Below the pieces are notes generated by a model that was not told where the DNA came from, searched no databases, and was given only the letters and a program-made list of their open reading frames with translations. DNA of 64,000 bases from an uncultured Allosphingosinicella sp. (GTDB taxonomy: Bacteria > Pseudomonadota > Alphaproteobacteria > Sphingomonadales > Sphingomonadaceae): the NCBI GenBank assembly GCA_934539295.1, contig CAKTCN010000004.1, positions 45,081 to 109,080 of the forward strand, in the 5' to 3' direction. The position numbers and the translations under genes are program-made. Below, piece by piece: positions 34,273-44,425 of this stretch; within the stretch, counting starts at the first letter, position 1; each line of letters starts with the position of its first letter.

Positions 34273-34970
34273 ACGGGAACGCCAGCCTCGCGCTTGCGAC
34301 GCTGGCGTTCGTCGGCACGCATTTCGCCATGTCGCACCCGCTCCGCCCGGCCCTTCTTGCAAGGTTCGGCGAGCGGGGCTTCAGCATCCTCTACTCGCTG
34401 GTGTCGTTCGCGACACTGGGATGGATGATCCTGGCGTGGCGCGCGATCGATGTGGCGGAGCCGCTATACATCGCGCCGCTCTGGTGGTGGGACGTGGTCT
34501 CGCCCGTGATGCTGTTCGCGCTGATGCTGCTCTTCGCGTCGTTCGCCAGGAACCCCGCCTTCCCGCATCCGGGCGCCGAACCCAAGCCGATCCGGCCGGC
34601 AACGGGTGCTTTCGCAATCACGCGGCACCCGATGAACTGGAGCTTCGCCATCTGGGCTCTGGTCCACATCTCCGTGTTCGGCAGCCCGCGTAACCTGATC
34701 GTCGCCGCCGGGATCCTCATTCTCGCGATCGGCGGGTCGGTGGGGCAGGACCGGCGCAAGGCGGCGTTGCTGGGCGAACACTGGCGCGAATGGCAGGAGC
34801 GGACTTCGTTCGTGCCGTTTGCGGGTCTGTTCGGCGGCAAGGCAAGCCTGAAGGCGCTGCTGCCCCTGTGGTTGCCACTGGTGCTGGCAGTGCCGGCATG
34901 GATCGCGATCCTCTACTGGCACGCGCCGCTCGTCTGGCCGATCAGCCTGGCCTATGCGCCGATGGGATGA
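34269..34970 (+). CDS. NnrU family membrane protein
   Basis: A 233-residue integral membrane protein with about six helices. NnrU landmarks: GTHFAMSHPLRPALLARFGE, the RHPMNWSFAIWALVH segment and QDRRKAALLGEHWREWQERT. It starts with GTG 34269 overlapping the previous stop. NnrU was named from denitrification gene clusters and its family is related to isoprenylcysteine methyltransferase-like membrane proteins. No denitrification genes are nearby, so its role in this four-gene unit is unclear. Confidence 0.9.
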   Translation: MNGNASLALATLAFVGTHFAMSHPLRPALLARFGERGFSILYSLVSFATLGWMILAWRAIDVAEPLYIAPLWWWDVVSPVMLFALMLLFASFARNPAFPHPGAEPKPIRPATGAFAITRHPMNWSFAIWALVHISVFGSPRNLIVAAGILILAIGGSVGQDRRKAALLGEHWREWQERTSFVPFAGLFGGKASLKALLPLWLPLVLAVPAWIAILYWHAPLVWPISLAYAPMG

Positions 34971-35140
34971 GGCCCAAAGGTCACGAAAGACACGCTGCTG
35001 CAAAAATCCGTTCGATCAATGAATGGCATTTTGATCGATGGGATCGATCAGTTGCGGCGATGTGAAAGAGCCTGGCGACCTTATGGCACTGATCGCGGCC
35101 TGTAGGAAAATGGTTTGGCGTGCCGCGCACGGACTTTCGC

Positions 35141-35217
35141 GCCGAGCGTGTCGAAGCACCGTCCGTCTTCACAGCCTCAAAGACGCGGGGCTCCGACAGG
35201 CTCAGGCCAACGGGGCC
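35141..35217. repeat. Palindromic repeat, GTGTCGAAGCACCG / CAGGCTCAGGCC family
   Basis: The left part GCCGAGCGTGTCGAAGCACC and the right part GGGGCTCCGACAGGCTCAGG followed by CCAACGGGG resemble the common proteobacterial repeat with TGAGC(C/T)TGTCGAAG arms, in degenerate form. It lies between nnrU and the convergent DUF1003 gene. The remaining gap (34971-35140) shows nothing else I can name. Confidence 0.6.
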
Positions 35218-35227
35218 GGAGGCGGGC

Positions 35228-35745
35228 TCACCCCTTCTCGGTTCGCTCGATCGCGTCGAGCACAGCCTCGGGCGCGACGTTGCGCTTCATCTCCTCCACC
35301 TCCTCGCCCGCACCATGGGGGATGTCGAGGCGGTCGCAGATAGCGGACACCATTGTCACCAGCCTGGTCACCTCATGCTCGGCCAGCAGGTTGATCTGGA
35401 GGTCGAGATCGGCGCGCTTGTCGGCGGCGGCCTGCATGCGGTTCTGCTGATGAGGACGAAGGTGGACAGGAAGATCGCCTCCACCGACGCGATCATCGCC
35501 AGCACCACGAAGCTAGGGTCCCAGGGCGGTATGCGGGGCGCCCAGCCGAGATTGGCGACAATCCAGAAACCAAAGCCTGCCAGGTGCAGGTAGACGAAGA
35601 CCATGCTGCCGGTGAAGCGGGTGACCGCGTCGGCGATCTTCTCGTCACGCGGTGCGGCGGGCGCATCCTCGCTGCGACGGCGCTGAAGCGCATCGATGTT
35701 GCGGGCGAGCGCGCGATTGAGGCCGCCGATTTCGGGCGGGATCAT
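35228..35745 (-). pseudogene. DUF1003 membrane protein, frameshifted
   Basis: Two overlapping frames together encode one DUF1003 protein. The 5' frame (MIPPEIGGLNRALARNIDAL ... FVYLHLAGFGFWIVANLGWA ... IFLSTFVLIS) goes off course at about 35446 into RTACRPPPT. The expected continuation, MQAAADKRADLDLQINLLAE to the end at 35228, is in another frame. One missing base (a C in the coding strand, after ATCAG) restores a continuous family-like FLSTFVLISQNRMQAAADKR. It could be a real pseudogene or a sequencing error. The function of DUF1003 is unknown; it has two membrane helices. Confidence 0.85.
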
Positions 35746-35812
35746 CGGGCCGGCCGGCGGGCGCTGCACGGGCTTGTCGGTGATGGCTCGGAACCTTTGC
35801 TGAAGCTGCGCC

Positions 35813-37123
35813 TCAGCCGGAAACCGGCCGCGCGCCGGTCGGTTCCTGGGCGTCGCCAGCGCCCGCCAGCAGGCGGTCCTGCTCGGTATCGCCGGTTTCG
35901 TCCGCAATGCCGCTGCGGCGCGCCACAGTGGTGGCGGCGGCCACGTCCATGGTGACGTTTCCGACCGTGCGGAAGATGTCGGGGATCGTCTCCACCGCGA
36001 TCAGGATGGCGAGCGGTTCCAGCGGGATGCCGACGGCGAGGCCGATCGGCGCGATCGAGGTGACGAAGCTCACCTGCCCCGGCAGGCTGACCGCACCCAA
36101 GGTCGTGGTGGCCGCCACCGCGACGCCCGCCATGACCTGCAACGGTGTCGGCTCCAGCCCGAACCAGTGGGCGACGTAGAGCGCGACGGCGAGGTTCATC
36201 GCGGGTCCCGTGGCACGGAACAGCGCCACCGCGATGGGCAGGATCACGCCGGATGCGGCAACCGGCACGCCGAGCGCAGCCGCGCTCTTCAGCATGGTGG
36301 GCAATGATGCGAGCGAGGATTGCGTGCTGACGGCGACCGCCTGGGACGGGGCCACGGCGCGGGCGAAGCGCAGCAGGCCGACCTTGCCGCCGAAAACGGC
36401 GATCGGGTAAGCGAGGATCCAGATGAAGATGCCGGTCAACGACACGACGATGATGTAGTGGAGCAGGGCGCCGAAGGCCGCGCCGCCCGCCCGTGCGCCG
36501 ACCACATAAGCGAGCGCGAAGACGCCGATCGGGCCCAGCCACAGCACCCAGCCGATGATGATGAGCATCACGTCCGCAACCGCCTGGAAGAAGCGGGTCA
36601 GCATCTGGCGCGGCTCGGCCGGCAGCCGGGTGACCGCAAAGGCGAACAGCATGGTGAAGATGACCAGTGGCAGGAAGGCATCGTTCGCCGCGGCGGCCAG
36701 CGGGTTGGTGGGGACGAAGGAGCGGATGAACTCGGCAAAGCCGGGCACTTCGCCGACCTCCGTCGTTCCCGACAATGCACCGCGAAGCGCCGCCGCCGAT
36801 CCTGCGTCGAGTGGCCAGACCGACAGCAGGAGCGGCGTGAGCAAGGCGGCCGATCCAGCGGAGAACCACAGGAAGACGAGGAAGAAGATGATAGCGCGCG
36901 CCGCCAGTCGGTTGGCGCGCGCCGCCTCGGCCGTTTGCGCGATGCCGGTGATCAGGAGCGATACGACGAGCGGCACGATCGTCATGCGCAGGGCGTCAAG
37001 CCAGAGGCCGCCGACAGGCTCGGCAACGGAGGCGGCGGCCGCAGACCAGTCGACGTCGGCGGTCGCAAGGCCCAGGACCAGGCCAAGGACGAGCCCGATA
37101 AGAATACGCACCGGTTGGGACAT
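35813..37123 (-). CDS. Dicarboxylate/amino acid:cation symporter (DAACS, GltP/DctA-like)
   Basis: A 436-residue transporter with the glutamate-transporter fold: N-terminal helices MSQPVRILIGLVLGLVLGLA, the re-entrant hairpin serine-rich stretch AVAVSTQSSLASLPTMLKSA, and the second hairpin region FRATGPAMNLAVALYVAHWF. It imports glutamate, aspartate or C4-dicarboxylates with H+ or Na+ in characterised relatives. The expected NMDGT signature appears as a divergent ATGPAMNLA, so substrate may differ. Its C-terminal tail is hydrophilic. Confidence 0.9.
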   Translation of the reverse strand: MSQPVRILIGLVLGLVLGLATADVDWSAAAASVAEPVGGLWLDALRMTIVPLVVSLLITGIAQTAEAARANRLAARAIIFFLVFLWFSAGSAALLTPLLLSVWPLDAGSAAALRGALSGTTEVGEVPGFAEFIRSFVPTNPLAAAANDAFLPLVIFTMLFAFAVTRLPAEPRQMLTRFFQAVADVMLIIIGWVLWLGPIGVFALAYVVGARAGGAAFGALLHYIIVVSLTGIFIWILAYPIAVFGGKVGLLRFARAVAPSQAVAVSTQSSLASLPTMLKSAAALGVPVAASGVILPIAVALFRATGPAMNLAVALYVAHWFGLEPTPLQVMAGVAVAATTTLGAVSLPGQVSFVTSIAPIGLAVGIPLEPLAILIAVETIPDIFRTVGNVTMDVAAATTVARRSGIADETGDTEQDRLLAGAGDAQEPTGARPVSG

Positions 37124-37146
37124 GCCTTGCTTCCTGCTTTCTATTC

Positions 37147-37232
37147 CGTCACTCCCGCGAAAGCGGGAGTTCCGCTTCTTCCCGAACGGGTGGAAGAAGG
37201 AAAGCTGGATTCCCGTTGGCGCGGGAATGACG
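37147..37232. repeat. Palindromic repeat, CGTCACTCCCGCGAAAGCGG family
   Basis: The left arm CGTCACTCCCGCGAAAGCGG and right arm TTCCCGTTGGCGCGGGAATG ACG mirror each other around a ~40 bp spacer that holds a smaller TTCTTCCCGAACGGG region. It lies between the divergent symporter and glmM genes and ends only 20 bp before the glmM start codon, hence probably within the glmM leader. Confidence 0.85.
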
Positions 37233-37251
37233 TGAAGGTGACGAACAGCCG

Positions 37252-38586
37252 ATGAGCCGCAAATATTTCGGAACCGACGGGATCAGGGGCCGTACGAACG
37301 AAGGTGCGATGACCTCCGAGATGGCGATGCGGGTGGGGCAGGCGGCCGGCGCCTTGTTCCTGCGCGGCGAGCATCGCCACCGGGTGATCATCGGCAAGGA
37401 CACGCGCCTGTCCGGCTATATGCTCGAGAACGCGCTGTCGGCCGGTTTCACCAGCGTCGGCATGGACGTGATCTTCGTCGGGCCGATGCCGACGCCGGCG
37501 ATCGCCATGCTGGTCAAGTCGATGCGGGCCGACATCGGCGTCATGATCTCCGCCAGCCACAATCCGTATCGCGACAACGGCATCAAGCTGTTCGGGCCGG
37601 ACGGGTATAAATTGTCGGACGAGGACGAGGCGGAGCTCGAGCGGATGATCGACGATCCGCCCGCGCTCGTCGCGTCCGATCGGATCGGGCGCGCGCGTCG
37701 CATCGAGGATGCGCGCGGCCGCTACATCCACTTCGCCAAGTCGACCTTTCCCGATCATCTGCGCCTCGACGGGATCAAAGTGGTGGTCGATTGCGCTCAT
37801 GGCGCGGCATACAATGTCGCGCCCGACACATTGTGGGAGCTTGGCGCCGACGTGATTCCGATGGGTGTCTCGCCCAACGGCACCAACATCAACGATCAGG
37901 TGGGATCGACCGCGCCCGAGGCGCTGCAGGTGCGCGTGATCCAGGAGAAAGCCGATATCGGCATCGCGCTGGACGGCGATGCTGACCGACTGATCGTGGT
38001 GGACGAGAAGGGGCAGGTGATCGACGGCGACCAGTTGATGGCGCTGATCGCCAGCTTCTGGGCCGACCAGGGCCTGCTGCGCGGCGGCGGTGTGGTGGCG
38101 ACGGTGATGTCGAACCTGGGGCTGGAGCGGTTCCTGCAGGCCCGCGACCTGGAACTGGTCCGCACGGCGGTGGGCGACCGGCATGTGCTGGAGCGGATGC
38201 GGACCGGCGGCTACAATGTCGGCGGCGAGCAGTCGGGGCACATCATCCTGTCCGATTATGCGACCACGGGCGACGGGCTGGTCGCCGCGCTCCAGATCCT
38301 CGCCTGCCTGGTGGGGAGCGACCGGCCGGCGAGCAAGCTGCTGCGGCAGTTCGATCCGTTGCCGCAACTGCTGAAGAATGTGCGGTTCGGTGGAGGGGCG
38401 CCGCTGGAGGAGGCGGCGGTCAAGGCGGCGATCGCGGAAGGTGAGGCGCGGCTGTCCGGCACGGGACGCGTGCTGATCCGCAAGTCCGGCACCGAGGCGC
38501 TGATCCGGGTAATGGCCGAGGGCGAGGACGAGAAACTGGTCGCGAGCGTGGTGGACGACATCTGCGCGGCGGTGAAGGCGGCGTGA
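37252..38586 (+). CDS. glmM: Phosphoglucosamine mutase
   Basis: A 444-residue enzyme that interconverts glucosamine-6-phosphate and glucosamine-1-phosphate on the route to UDP-GlcNAc for peptidoglycan and lipopolysaccharide. The N-terminus [17 protein letters not shown] is typical. The phosphorylated serine is Ser102 in [13 protein letters not shown], the metal loop is [10 protein letters not shown] and the sugar-binding loop is GGEQSGHII. The C-terminal phosphate-binding [12 protein letters not shown] completes the family set. A palindromic repeat stands just upstream of the start. Confidence 0.98.
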   Translation: MSRKYFGTDGIRGRTNEGAMTSEMAMRVGQAAGALFLRGEHRHRVIIGKDTRLSGYMLENALSAGFTSVGMDVIFVGPMPTPAIAMLVKSMRADIGVMISASHNPYRDNGIKLFGPDGYKLSDEDEAELERMIDDPPALVASDRIGRARRIEDARGRYIHFAKSTFPDHLRLDGIKVVVDCAHGAAYNVAPDTLWELGADVIPMGVSPNGTNINDQVGSTAPEALQVRVIQEKADIGIALDGDADRLIVVDEKGQVIDGDQLMALIASFWADQGLLRGGGVVATVMSNLGLERFLQARDLELVRTAVGDRHVLERMRTGGYNVGGEQSGHIILSDYATTGDGLVAALQILACLVGSDRPASKLLRQFDPLPQLLKNVRFGGGAPLEEAAVKAAIAEGEARLSGTGRVLIRKSGTEALIRVMAEGEDEKLVASVVDDICAAVKAA

Positions 38587-38610
38587 TGCCTCTTGCGAAC
38601 TGCCACACCC

Positions 38611-38685
38611 CCCGTTCATGTCGAGCGAAGTCGAGACACGTGGTGCCACCCGAGGTGGTTTCTCGACTTCGCTCGAGACGAACGG
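38611..38685. repeat. Palindromic repeat, GTCGAGCGAAGTCGAGA family, copy upstream of thiD
   Basis: The left arm CCGTTCATGTCGAGCGAAGT CGAGA is mirrored by TCTCGACTTCGCTCGAGACG AACGG. The element is open in the thiD frame and, if read, would encode a peptide containing SSEVETR and STSLETNG. It ends 7 bp before the thiD ATG, so its edge supplies the sequence around the ribosome-binding site. Confidence 0.9.
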
Positions 38686-38692
38686 TGAGAGG

Positions 38693-39505
38693 ATGACTCC
38701 GCGTATCCTCATCATTGCTGGCTCGGACTCTGGCGGCGGGGCGGGTATCCAGGCAGACATCAAGACCGTCACCATGCTGGGCGGGCATGCGATGACCGCG
38801 ATCACCGCGATTACGGCCCAGAACACGCTGGGCGTCACCAACGTGCTGGCGATCCCTGCAGCGCTCGTTGTCGAGCAGATCAACGTCGTCGCATCGGACA
38901 TCGGCGTGGATGCGGTGAAGATCGGCATGATCGGGTCGCCGGAGATCGTGCACGCGGTCGCCGCGCGGCTGGAAGTCAGCCCAAGCGTGCCGATCGTGTT
39001 CGATCCCGTGATGGTGGCGAGCAGCGGATCGGTTCTCGCCGACGAGGCGACGGTGGCCGCGTTCGAGCGGTTGATAGCGGTGGCGAGCCTGGTCACGCCC
39101 AACCTTCCCGAACTGCAGGTGCTGAGCGGGCGTTCGATCGGAAATGCCGAGGATGCGGCGGAGGCGGCGGCGGAGCTTGCCGCGCGCACCGGCACTGCCG
39201 TGCTGGCCAAGGGGGGGCACCTGCCCGGGCCGCTGCTGACCGACCAGCTTGTCGAGCATGGGCAGGACATTCTCAGCTGGAGCAGCGAGCGGATCGACAC
39301 GCGGCATACGCACGGCACCGGCTGCACGCTGGCCAGCGCGATCGCGACGGGGCTGGGGGCAGGGCTGTCGATGGCGGACGCCGTCGAGCAGGGGCGTGCC
39401 TATACGCGGGCGGCTTTGCTCGCGGCGCCGGGGCTCGGCGCGGGGCACGGGCCGATGGGGCATGCGCTGGGCAGCGTGCCGTTTCGCGATATCCACAGGA
39501 AATGA
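38693..39505 (+). CDS. thiD: Hydroxymethylpyrimidine/phosphomethylpyrimidine kinase
   Basis: A 270-residue ribokinase-fold kinase that phosphorylates HMP and HMP-phosphate in thiamine synthesis. Recognised by the N-terminal ILIIAGSDSGGGAGIQADIK, AITAITAQNTLGV, VFDPVMVASSG, LVTPNLPELQVLSG and the catalytic HTHGTGCTLASAIA. I start it at ATG 38693, since the 25 in-frame codons before it are made entirely of a palindromic repeat. No other thiamine gene is adjacent. Confidence 0.96.
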   Translation: MTPRILIIAGSDSGGGAGIQADIKTVTMLGGHAMTAITAITAQNTLGVTNVLAIPAALVVEQINVVASDIGVDAVKIGMIGSPEIVHAVAARLEVSPSVPIVFDPVMVASSGSVLADEATVAAFERLIAVASLVTPNLPELQVLSGRSIGNAEDAAEAAAELAARTGTAVLAKGGHLPGPLLTDQLVEHGQDILSWSSERIDTRHTHGTGCTLASAIATGLGAGLSMADAVEQGRAYTRAALLAAPGLGAGHGPMGHALGSVPFRDIHRK

Positions 39506-39559
39506 TTGGATTAAGTTCGCTTTGGCTGGCGTGGCGGGCGCCGGCGCAATAGCGTGCAG

Positions 39560-40184
39560 ATGATGACCGCTCAGCCGCCCTGCTTCAAGATCGAGAAGCC
39601 GTTTCCCGCCCCCATCGTCGGCGTGGACGAGGCCGGCAGGGGGCCGCTTGCAGGCCCGGTGGTGGCCGCGGCCGTGGTGCTGGACCGCAAGCGCTGCCCG
39701 CGGGGGATCGATGATTCCAAGAAATTGTGCCTGGAGGCGCGGGAGAGCCTGTACGGCAAGCTGCGGCAGGTGGCGCGTGTGGGCGTCGGCATCGCCACAG
39801 TCGAGGAGATCGACCGGTTCAACATCTTCTGGGCGACCATGCTGGCGATGACGCGGGCGGTGGACGCGCTGGGGCTGGAGGAACTGGGGCAGGGCGGGGG
39901 CATGGTGCTGGTCGACGGCAACCGCCTGCCCAGATGGTCCTACCCGTCCAAGGCGATCGTCGGGGGCGACGCCAAGTCGCGGTCGATCGCGGCGGCTTCG
40001 ATCATCGCCAAGGTGACGCGCGACCGGATGATGGCGGACTATTGCGAGCAGCATCCGGGCTATGGCTGGCGCACCAACAAGGGCTACGGCACGCCGGAAC
40101 ATTGCGCGGCGCTGGAGCGGCTGGGGCCGACGCCCCTGCACCGGCGAAGCTTTGCGCCGGTTAAGCAGCATTTGCTGGACCTGT

Positions 40185-40186
<2 letters not shown>
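39560..40186 (+). CDS. rnhB: Ribonuclease HII
   Basis: A 208-residue endonuclease that removes RNA primers and single ribonucleotides from DNA. Motifs: VGVDEAGRGPLAGPVVAAAV (catalytic Asp-Glu pair), GIDDSKKLCL, VLVDGNRLP and AAASIIAKVTRDRMM. The first two codons of the ATG-ATG pair at 39560/39563 are alternative starts, and a GTG lies two codons upstream. The stop codon borders a dense run of GANTC sites that leads into ccrM. Confidence 0.96.
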
Positions 40187-41498
<1,312 letters not shown>

Positions 41499-41520
41499 AC
41501 CTACATCCATAATCCAAGAC

Positions 41521-41626
41521 CGTTCGCTTCGAGCGAAGTCGAGAAGCCTGTTCGAGCGTAGCCGAGAACCCGTGCAAGCCTCGGCTTCGCTGGGCTAAGT
41601 GTCTCGACTTCGCTCGACACGAACGG
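41521..41626. repeat. Palindromic repeat, GTCGAGCGAAGTCGAGA family, compound copy
   Basis: Outer arms CGTTCGCTTCGAGCGAAGTC GAGA and TCTCGACTTCGCTCGACACG AACGGG enclose a second, degenerate pair (TTCGAGCGTAGCCGAGAACC against CTCGGCTTCGCTGGG). It fills the gap between ccrM and folP, ending 9 bp before the folP ATG. Confidence 0.88.
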
Positions 41627-41635
41627 GATTGATTA

Positions 41636-42706
41636 ATGGGACGCAATTACCTTCGCCCAACCGCCTTCATCGACGCTCCGTTCGGCCACCATGGCAAGGT
41701 CGCACGGCTTGCCGGGGGGCTGGTCTGGTTCTCAGCCGTCGAGGTGCTGACGGACGCGGGCGCTGAACTGCTGCGGGTTGAAGAGGTGGAGGCGGCATTG
41801 CCGCGCCTCGGCCAAGACGCACAAGCCGCCTGGGCGAACCTGACTTCGCCGCGCGCGCCGCTCCAGATCGGCGCGCGCACGATCCGGCTCGACCAGCCGC
41901 AGGTGATGGGGATCCTCAACACCACGCCGGACAGCTTCTCGGACGGGGGGAGCCATGAGGATCCGGCCGCCGCCGTCGCAGCCGCCGTGGCGATGAGTGC
42001 GGCGGGGGCGGCGATCATCGACATCGGCGGCGAATCCACCCGGCCCGGCGCCAAGGCAGTGTGGGAGGTTGACGAGCTGCGCCGCGTTCTGCCGGTGGTG
42101 GAGCGGCTAGCGCCTTCCGGCACGGCGATCTCCGTCGACACGCGCAAGGCGACGGTGATGGAGGCGACGCTGGCGGCGGGCGCGGGGCTCATCAACGATG
42201 TGTCTGCGCTGACCTACGATCCGCGGGCGGTGGAGGTGGTCGCGGCGGCTGACTGCCCGGTGATGCTGATGCATCATCAGGGCGAGCCGGAGACGATGCA
42301 GAAGGCACCCTCCTATGCCCGCCCCGTCCTGCTTGAAGTCTATGACTGGCTGGAGGCGCGGATCGCGGCGGCAGTGGCGGCGGGGATCGCACGGGGGCGG
42401 ATCGTGGTCGATCCGGGGATCGGGTTCGGCAAGACGCTGCGGCACAATCTGCAGCTGATGAACGGGCTGAGCTTGTTTCACGGGCTCGGCTGCCCGGTCC
42501 TGCTGGGGGCGAGCCGGAAGCGGATGATCGGCGCACTGTCGAACGAGGCGGTGGCGGACCAGCGGCTAGGCGGGTCGGTAGCGCTGGCATTGAAGGCGGC
42601 CGGCCAGGGGGCGCAGATGGTGCGGGTGCACGATGTGGCGGAGACGGTGCAGGCACTGCGGGTGTGGCGGGGGTTGAGGGATGCTGCCCTCGCACCTTCT
42701 GCCTGA
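41636..42706 (+). CDS. folP: Dihydropteroate synthase
   Basis: A 356-residue enzyme that condenses p-aminobenzoate with hydroxymethyl-dihydropterin pyrophosphate in folate synthesis; target of sulfonamides. The TIM-barrel core begins around residue 85 with QVMGILNTTPDSFSDGGSH and continues IIDIGGESTRPGA, SVDTRKATVM, INDVSALTYD, VVDPGIGFGKTLRHNL and LLGASRKRMIG, all family motifs. The ~80 residues in front are an additional N-terminal region seen in alphaproteobacterial forms. It lies between two palindromic repeats of the same family. Confidence 0.96.
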   Translation: MGRNYLRPTAFIDAPFGHHGKVARLAGGLVWFSAVEVLTDAGAELLRVEEVEAALPRLGQDAQAAWANLTSPRAPLQIGARTIRLDQPQVMGILNTTPDSFSDGGSHEDPAAAVAAAVAMSAAGAAIIDIGGESTRPGAKAVWEVDELRRVLPVVERLAPSGTAISVDTRKATVMEATLAAGAGLINDVSALTYDPRAVEVVAAADCPVMLMHHQGEPETMQKAPSYARPVLLEVYDWLEARIAAAVAAGIARGRIVVDPGIGFGKTLRHNLQLMNGLSLFHGLGCPVLLGASRKRMIGALSNEAVADQRLGGSVALALKAAGQGAQMVRVHDVAETVQALRVWRGLRDAALAPSA

Positions 42707-42713
42707 ATAACTC

Positions 42714-42787
42714 CCTTCGCTTCGAGCGAAGTCGAGAAATCTCTGCGCCCTACGAACCCGCTTCTCGACTTCGCTCGAAGCGAACGG
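42714..42787. repeat. Palindromic repeat, GTCGAGCGAAGTCGAGA family, copy after folP
   Basis: Arms TTCGCTTCGAGCGAAGTCGA and TCTCGACTTCGCTCGAAGCG AACGG around a ~22 bp spacer. It stands between the folP stop and the stop of the convergent manganese catalase gene and is well placed to terminate both. Confidence 0.9.
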
Positions 42788-42841
42788 CTTGGGGGGGAGA
42801 GAGAGGGCGGCGGACGTGACCCGTGCGCCGCCCTTTGCCGC

Positions 42842-43723
42842 TTACCTCACCACGTCCTTTACCGCTTCGACCGCCTTGGCCATGAGCCCGTCGCTGCCGG
42901 TCATCTGCTGGGTCTGTGCGCCGCCGTCGGGGCGGGGCGGGGCGAGTTTGGGTTCGGGGCCGAGCGGCTCCATCGGGCGCGAGGTGAAGGTGCCCTTGCC
43001 GTCGGGGGCGGGACCTTCCGACCAGGCGCCCTGCGGCGGCATCGAGCCGTCGCGGTTGAAGCCCAGTTGCTGGTAGCTGAACTCGCTCAGCTCGGCTTCC
43101 TCCGGCACGCTGTTGGGCACGGGGAGGTTGGCCTGGAGACCGCCCAGGTCGTCGATCACCGCCATGAACTGGTTCTGGTGGAAGGTGTCGCGGGCGATCA
43201 GGTAAGAGAGCATCTCCTTCATGCCGGGATCGTCCGTCATGTTCCACAGCGAGTAAGCGAGCTTGCGGCCAGTCGCCTCGGCCGTGATGTTGGCCAGCAT
43301 GTCGGCGGCGAGATTGCCGCTGGCATAAACGTGGCTGCAGTCGAACGGCACGCCATTGGCGTCGGTCGGAAGCGCGGCAAGGCCGGTGGAGAGCACGTGG
43401 CGCATGTCCATGCCGTTCAGCACCGATCCGCCGGCCGCGTCAGCCGCAATATCTTCCTTGAGGCTGAGCGGCGCATTTTCGAGATTGAGGGCGACGGCAG
43501 TTGCCAGCATCTCGATATGCGCGATTTCCTCGGTTGCGGTGTTCAGCAGCAAGTCGCGATACTTGCTGTCCCCGCGCGCGCCCCAGGCCTGGAAGAAATA
43601 TTGGAGGCAGACGCGGATTTCACCTTCCACTCCGCCGATTGCCTGTTGCAAGGCCTTGGCGAATACTGGGCTGGGCCGCTCGACCCGGACCGGAAATTGC
43701 AGTAACTTGTCTGTATAGTACAT
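42842..43723 (-). CDS. Manganese catalase
   Basis: A 293-residue non-haem catalase with a ferritin-like four-helix core that binds a dimanganese centre and disproportionates hydrogen peroxide. Ligands expected from the Lactobacillus enzyme are all visible: Glu35 (GGVEGEIRVCLQY), Glu66 and His69 (TATEEIAHIEM), Glu149 (ITAEATGR) and His182 (RDTFHQNQFM). The C-terminal ~60 residues are Pro/Gly-rich and low in complexity. Such genes often belong to the general stress response in sphingomonads, but I could not identify an EcfG-type promoter with confidence. Confidence 0.94.
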   Translation of the reverse strand: MYYTDKLLQFPVRVERPSPVFAKALQQAIGGVEGEIRVCLQYFFQAWGARGDSKYRDLLLNTATEEIAHIEMLATAVALNLENAPLSLKEDIAADAAGGSVLNGMDMRHVLSTGLAALPTDANGVPFDCSHVYASGNLAADMLANITAEATGRKLAYSLWNMTDDPGMKEMLSYLIARDTFHQNQFMAVIDDLGGLQANLPVPNSVPEEAELSEFSYQQLGFNRDGSMPPQGAWSEGPAPDGKGTFTSRPMEPLGPEPKLAPPRPDGGAQTQQMTGSDGLMAKAVEAVKDVVR

Positions 43724-44032
43724 CTCACGATCTCCGGAAATTACGAGAACACAGGTCGGTTACGAAGATGTGCCGCGAACATTTCGCAACACAGGCTGCC
43801 ATTCATTCTTGGGAAAGCGTGGATGAAGGTGATGGTTTCGCCGGGCGGTGCCCGTGTCGACGGGATGAAGCCGGACGACGATATTCCGAACCCGTAATTT
43901 AACTTGAGTTACGATGTGGATTGTCTTGCATAAATTGATGCTGGATGGCTGCGCGGCGCGGGGTTAAGGAGCGGGAAAGGCAGGAGCCTGCATTGGGGCC
44001 GCAAGACCCTGGGGCCGACGCGCTCGAGAGAC
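43724..44032. other. Intergenic region between divergent genes
   Basis: About 309 bp separating the manganese catalase and response-regulator starts. It must contain both promoters. The 43890-43950 stretch is AT-richer than its surroundings. I see no repeat, hairpin or small gene that I can support. Confidence 0.5.
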
Positions 44033-44398
44033 ATGATGATCCTTGTAGTCGACGACGATAATGATGTCCGGACGGTGATCCGGAAGGCCGTGCAGGAATT
44101 GGGCTATGTGGTGGCGGAAGCGCCGGACGGCCCGGCTGCGCTGGCTGCCATCGACGAGCAGAAGCCGAGCCTGGTGATCCTGGATTACATGATGCCGGGC
44201 ATGGACGGGACCGAAGTTGCGCGCGAGATCGTGGCGCGCGACCCGGATTTGCCGATCATCTTTTCGACGGGGCATGGCGCATTGCGCGCGCTGCGCAATG
44301 CGGCGGGCGAGGATGTGTCGATCCTGGAAAAGCCCTTCGCGCTGGCCGAACTCGGCGCGCTGATCGAAGAAAATCTTGCCAAGCGCCGCGTTGCCTGA
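44033..44398 (+). CDS. Single-domain response regulator (CheY-like)
   Basis: A 121-residue stand-alone receiver domain. The acidic pocket is VVDDDND, the phosphoacceptor Asp51 is in VILDYMMPGMDG, the switch Thr/Ser is in IIFSTGHG and the conserved Lys in ILEKPFALAEL. There is no output domain, so it either relays phosphate or acts by protein contact, as DivK or CpdR do in alphaproteobacteria. No kinase is adjacent. The M3 peptidase gene follows after 27 bp and may be co-transcribed. Confidence 0.9.
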   Translation: MMILVVDDDNDVRTVIRKAVQELGYVVAEAPDGPAALAAIDEQKPSLVILDYMMPGMDGTEVAREIVARDPDLPIIFSTGHGALRALRNAAGEDVSILEKPFALAELGALIEENLAKRRVA

Positions 44399-44425
44399 CG
44401 CGGCGGCACTGACCAAGCGGAGTTT

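Noticed and set aside
43724..44032. EcfG-type general stress promoter ahead of the manganese catalase
   Set aside because: I could not find a convincing GGAAC and CGTT pair at the proper spacing on the minus strand.
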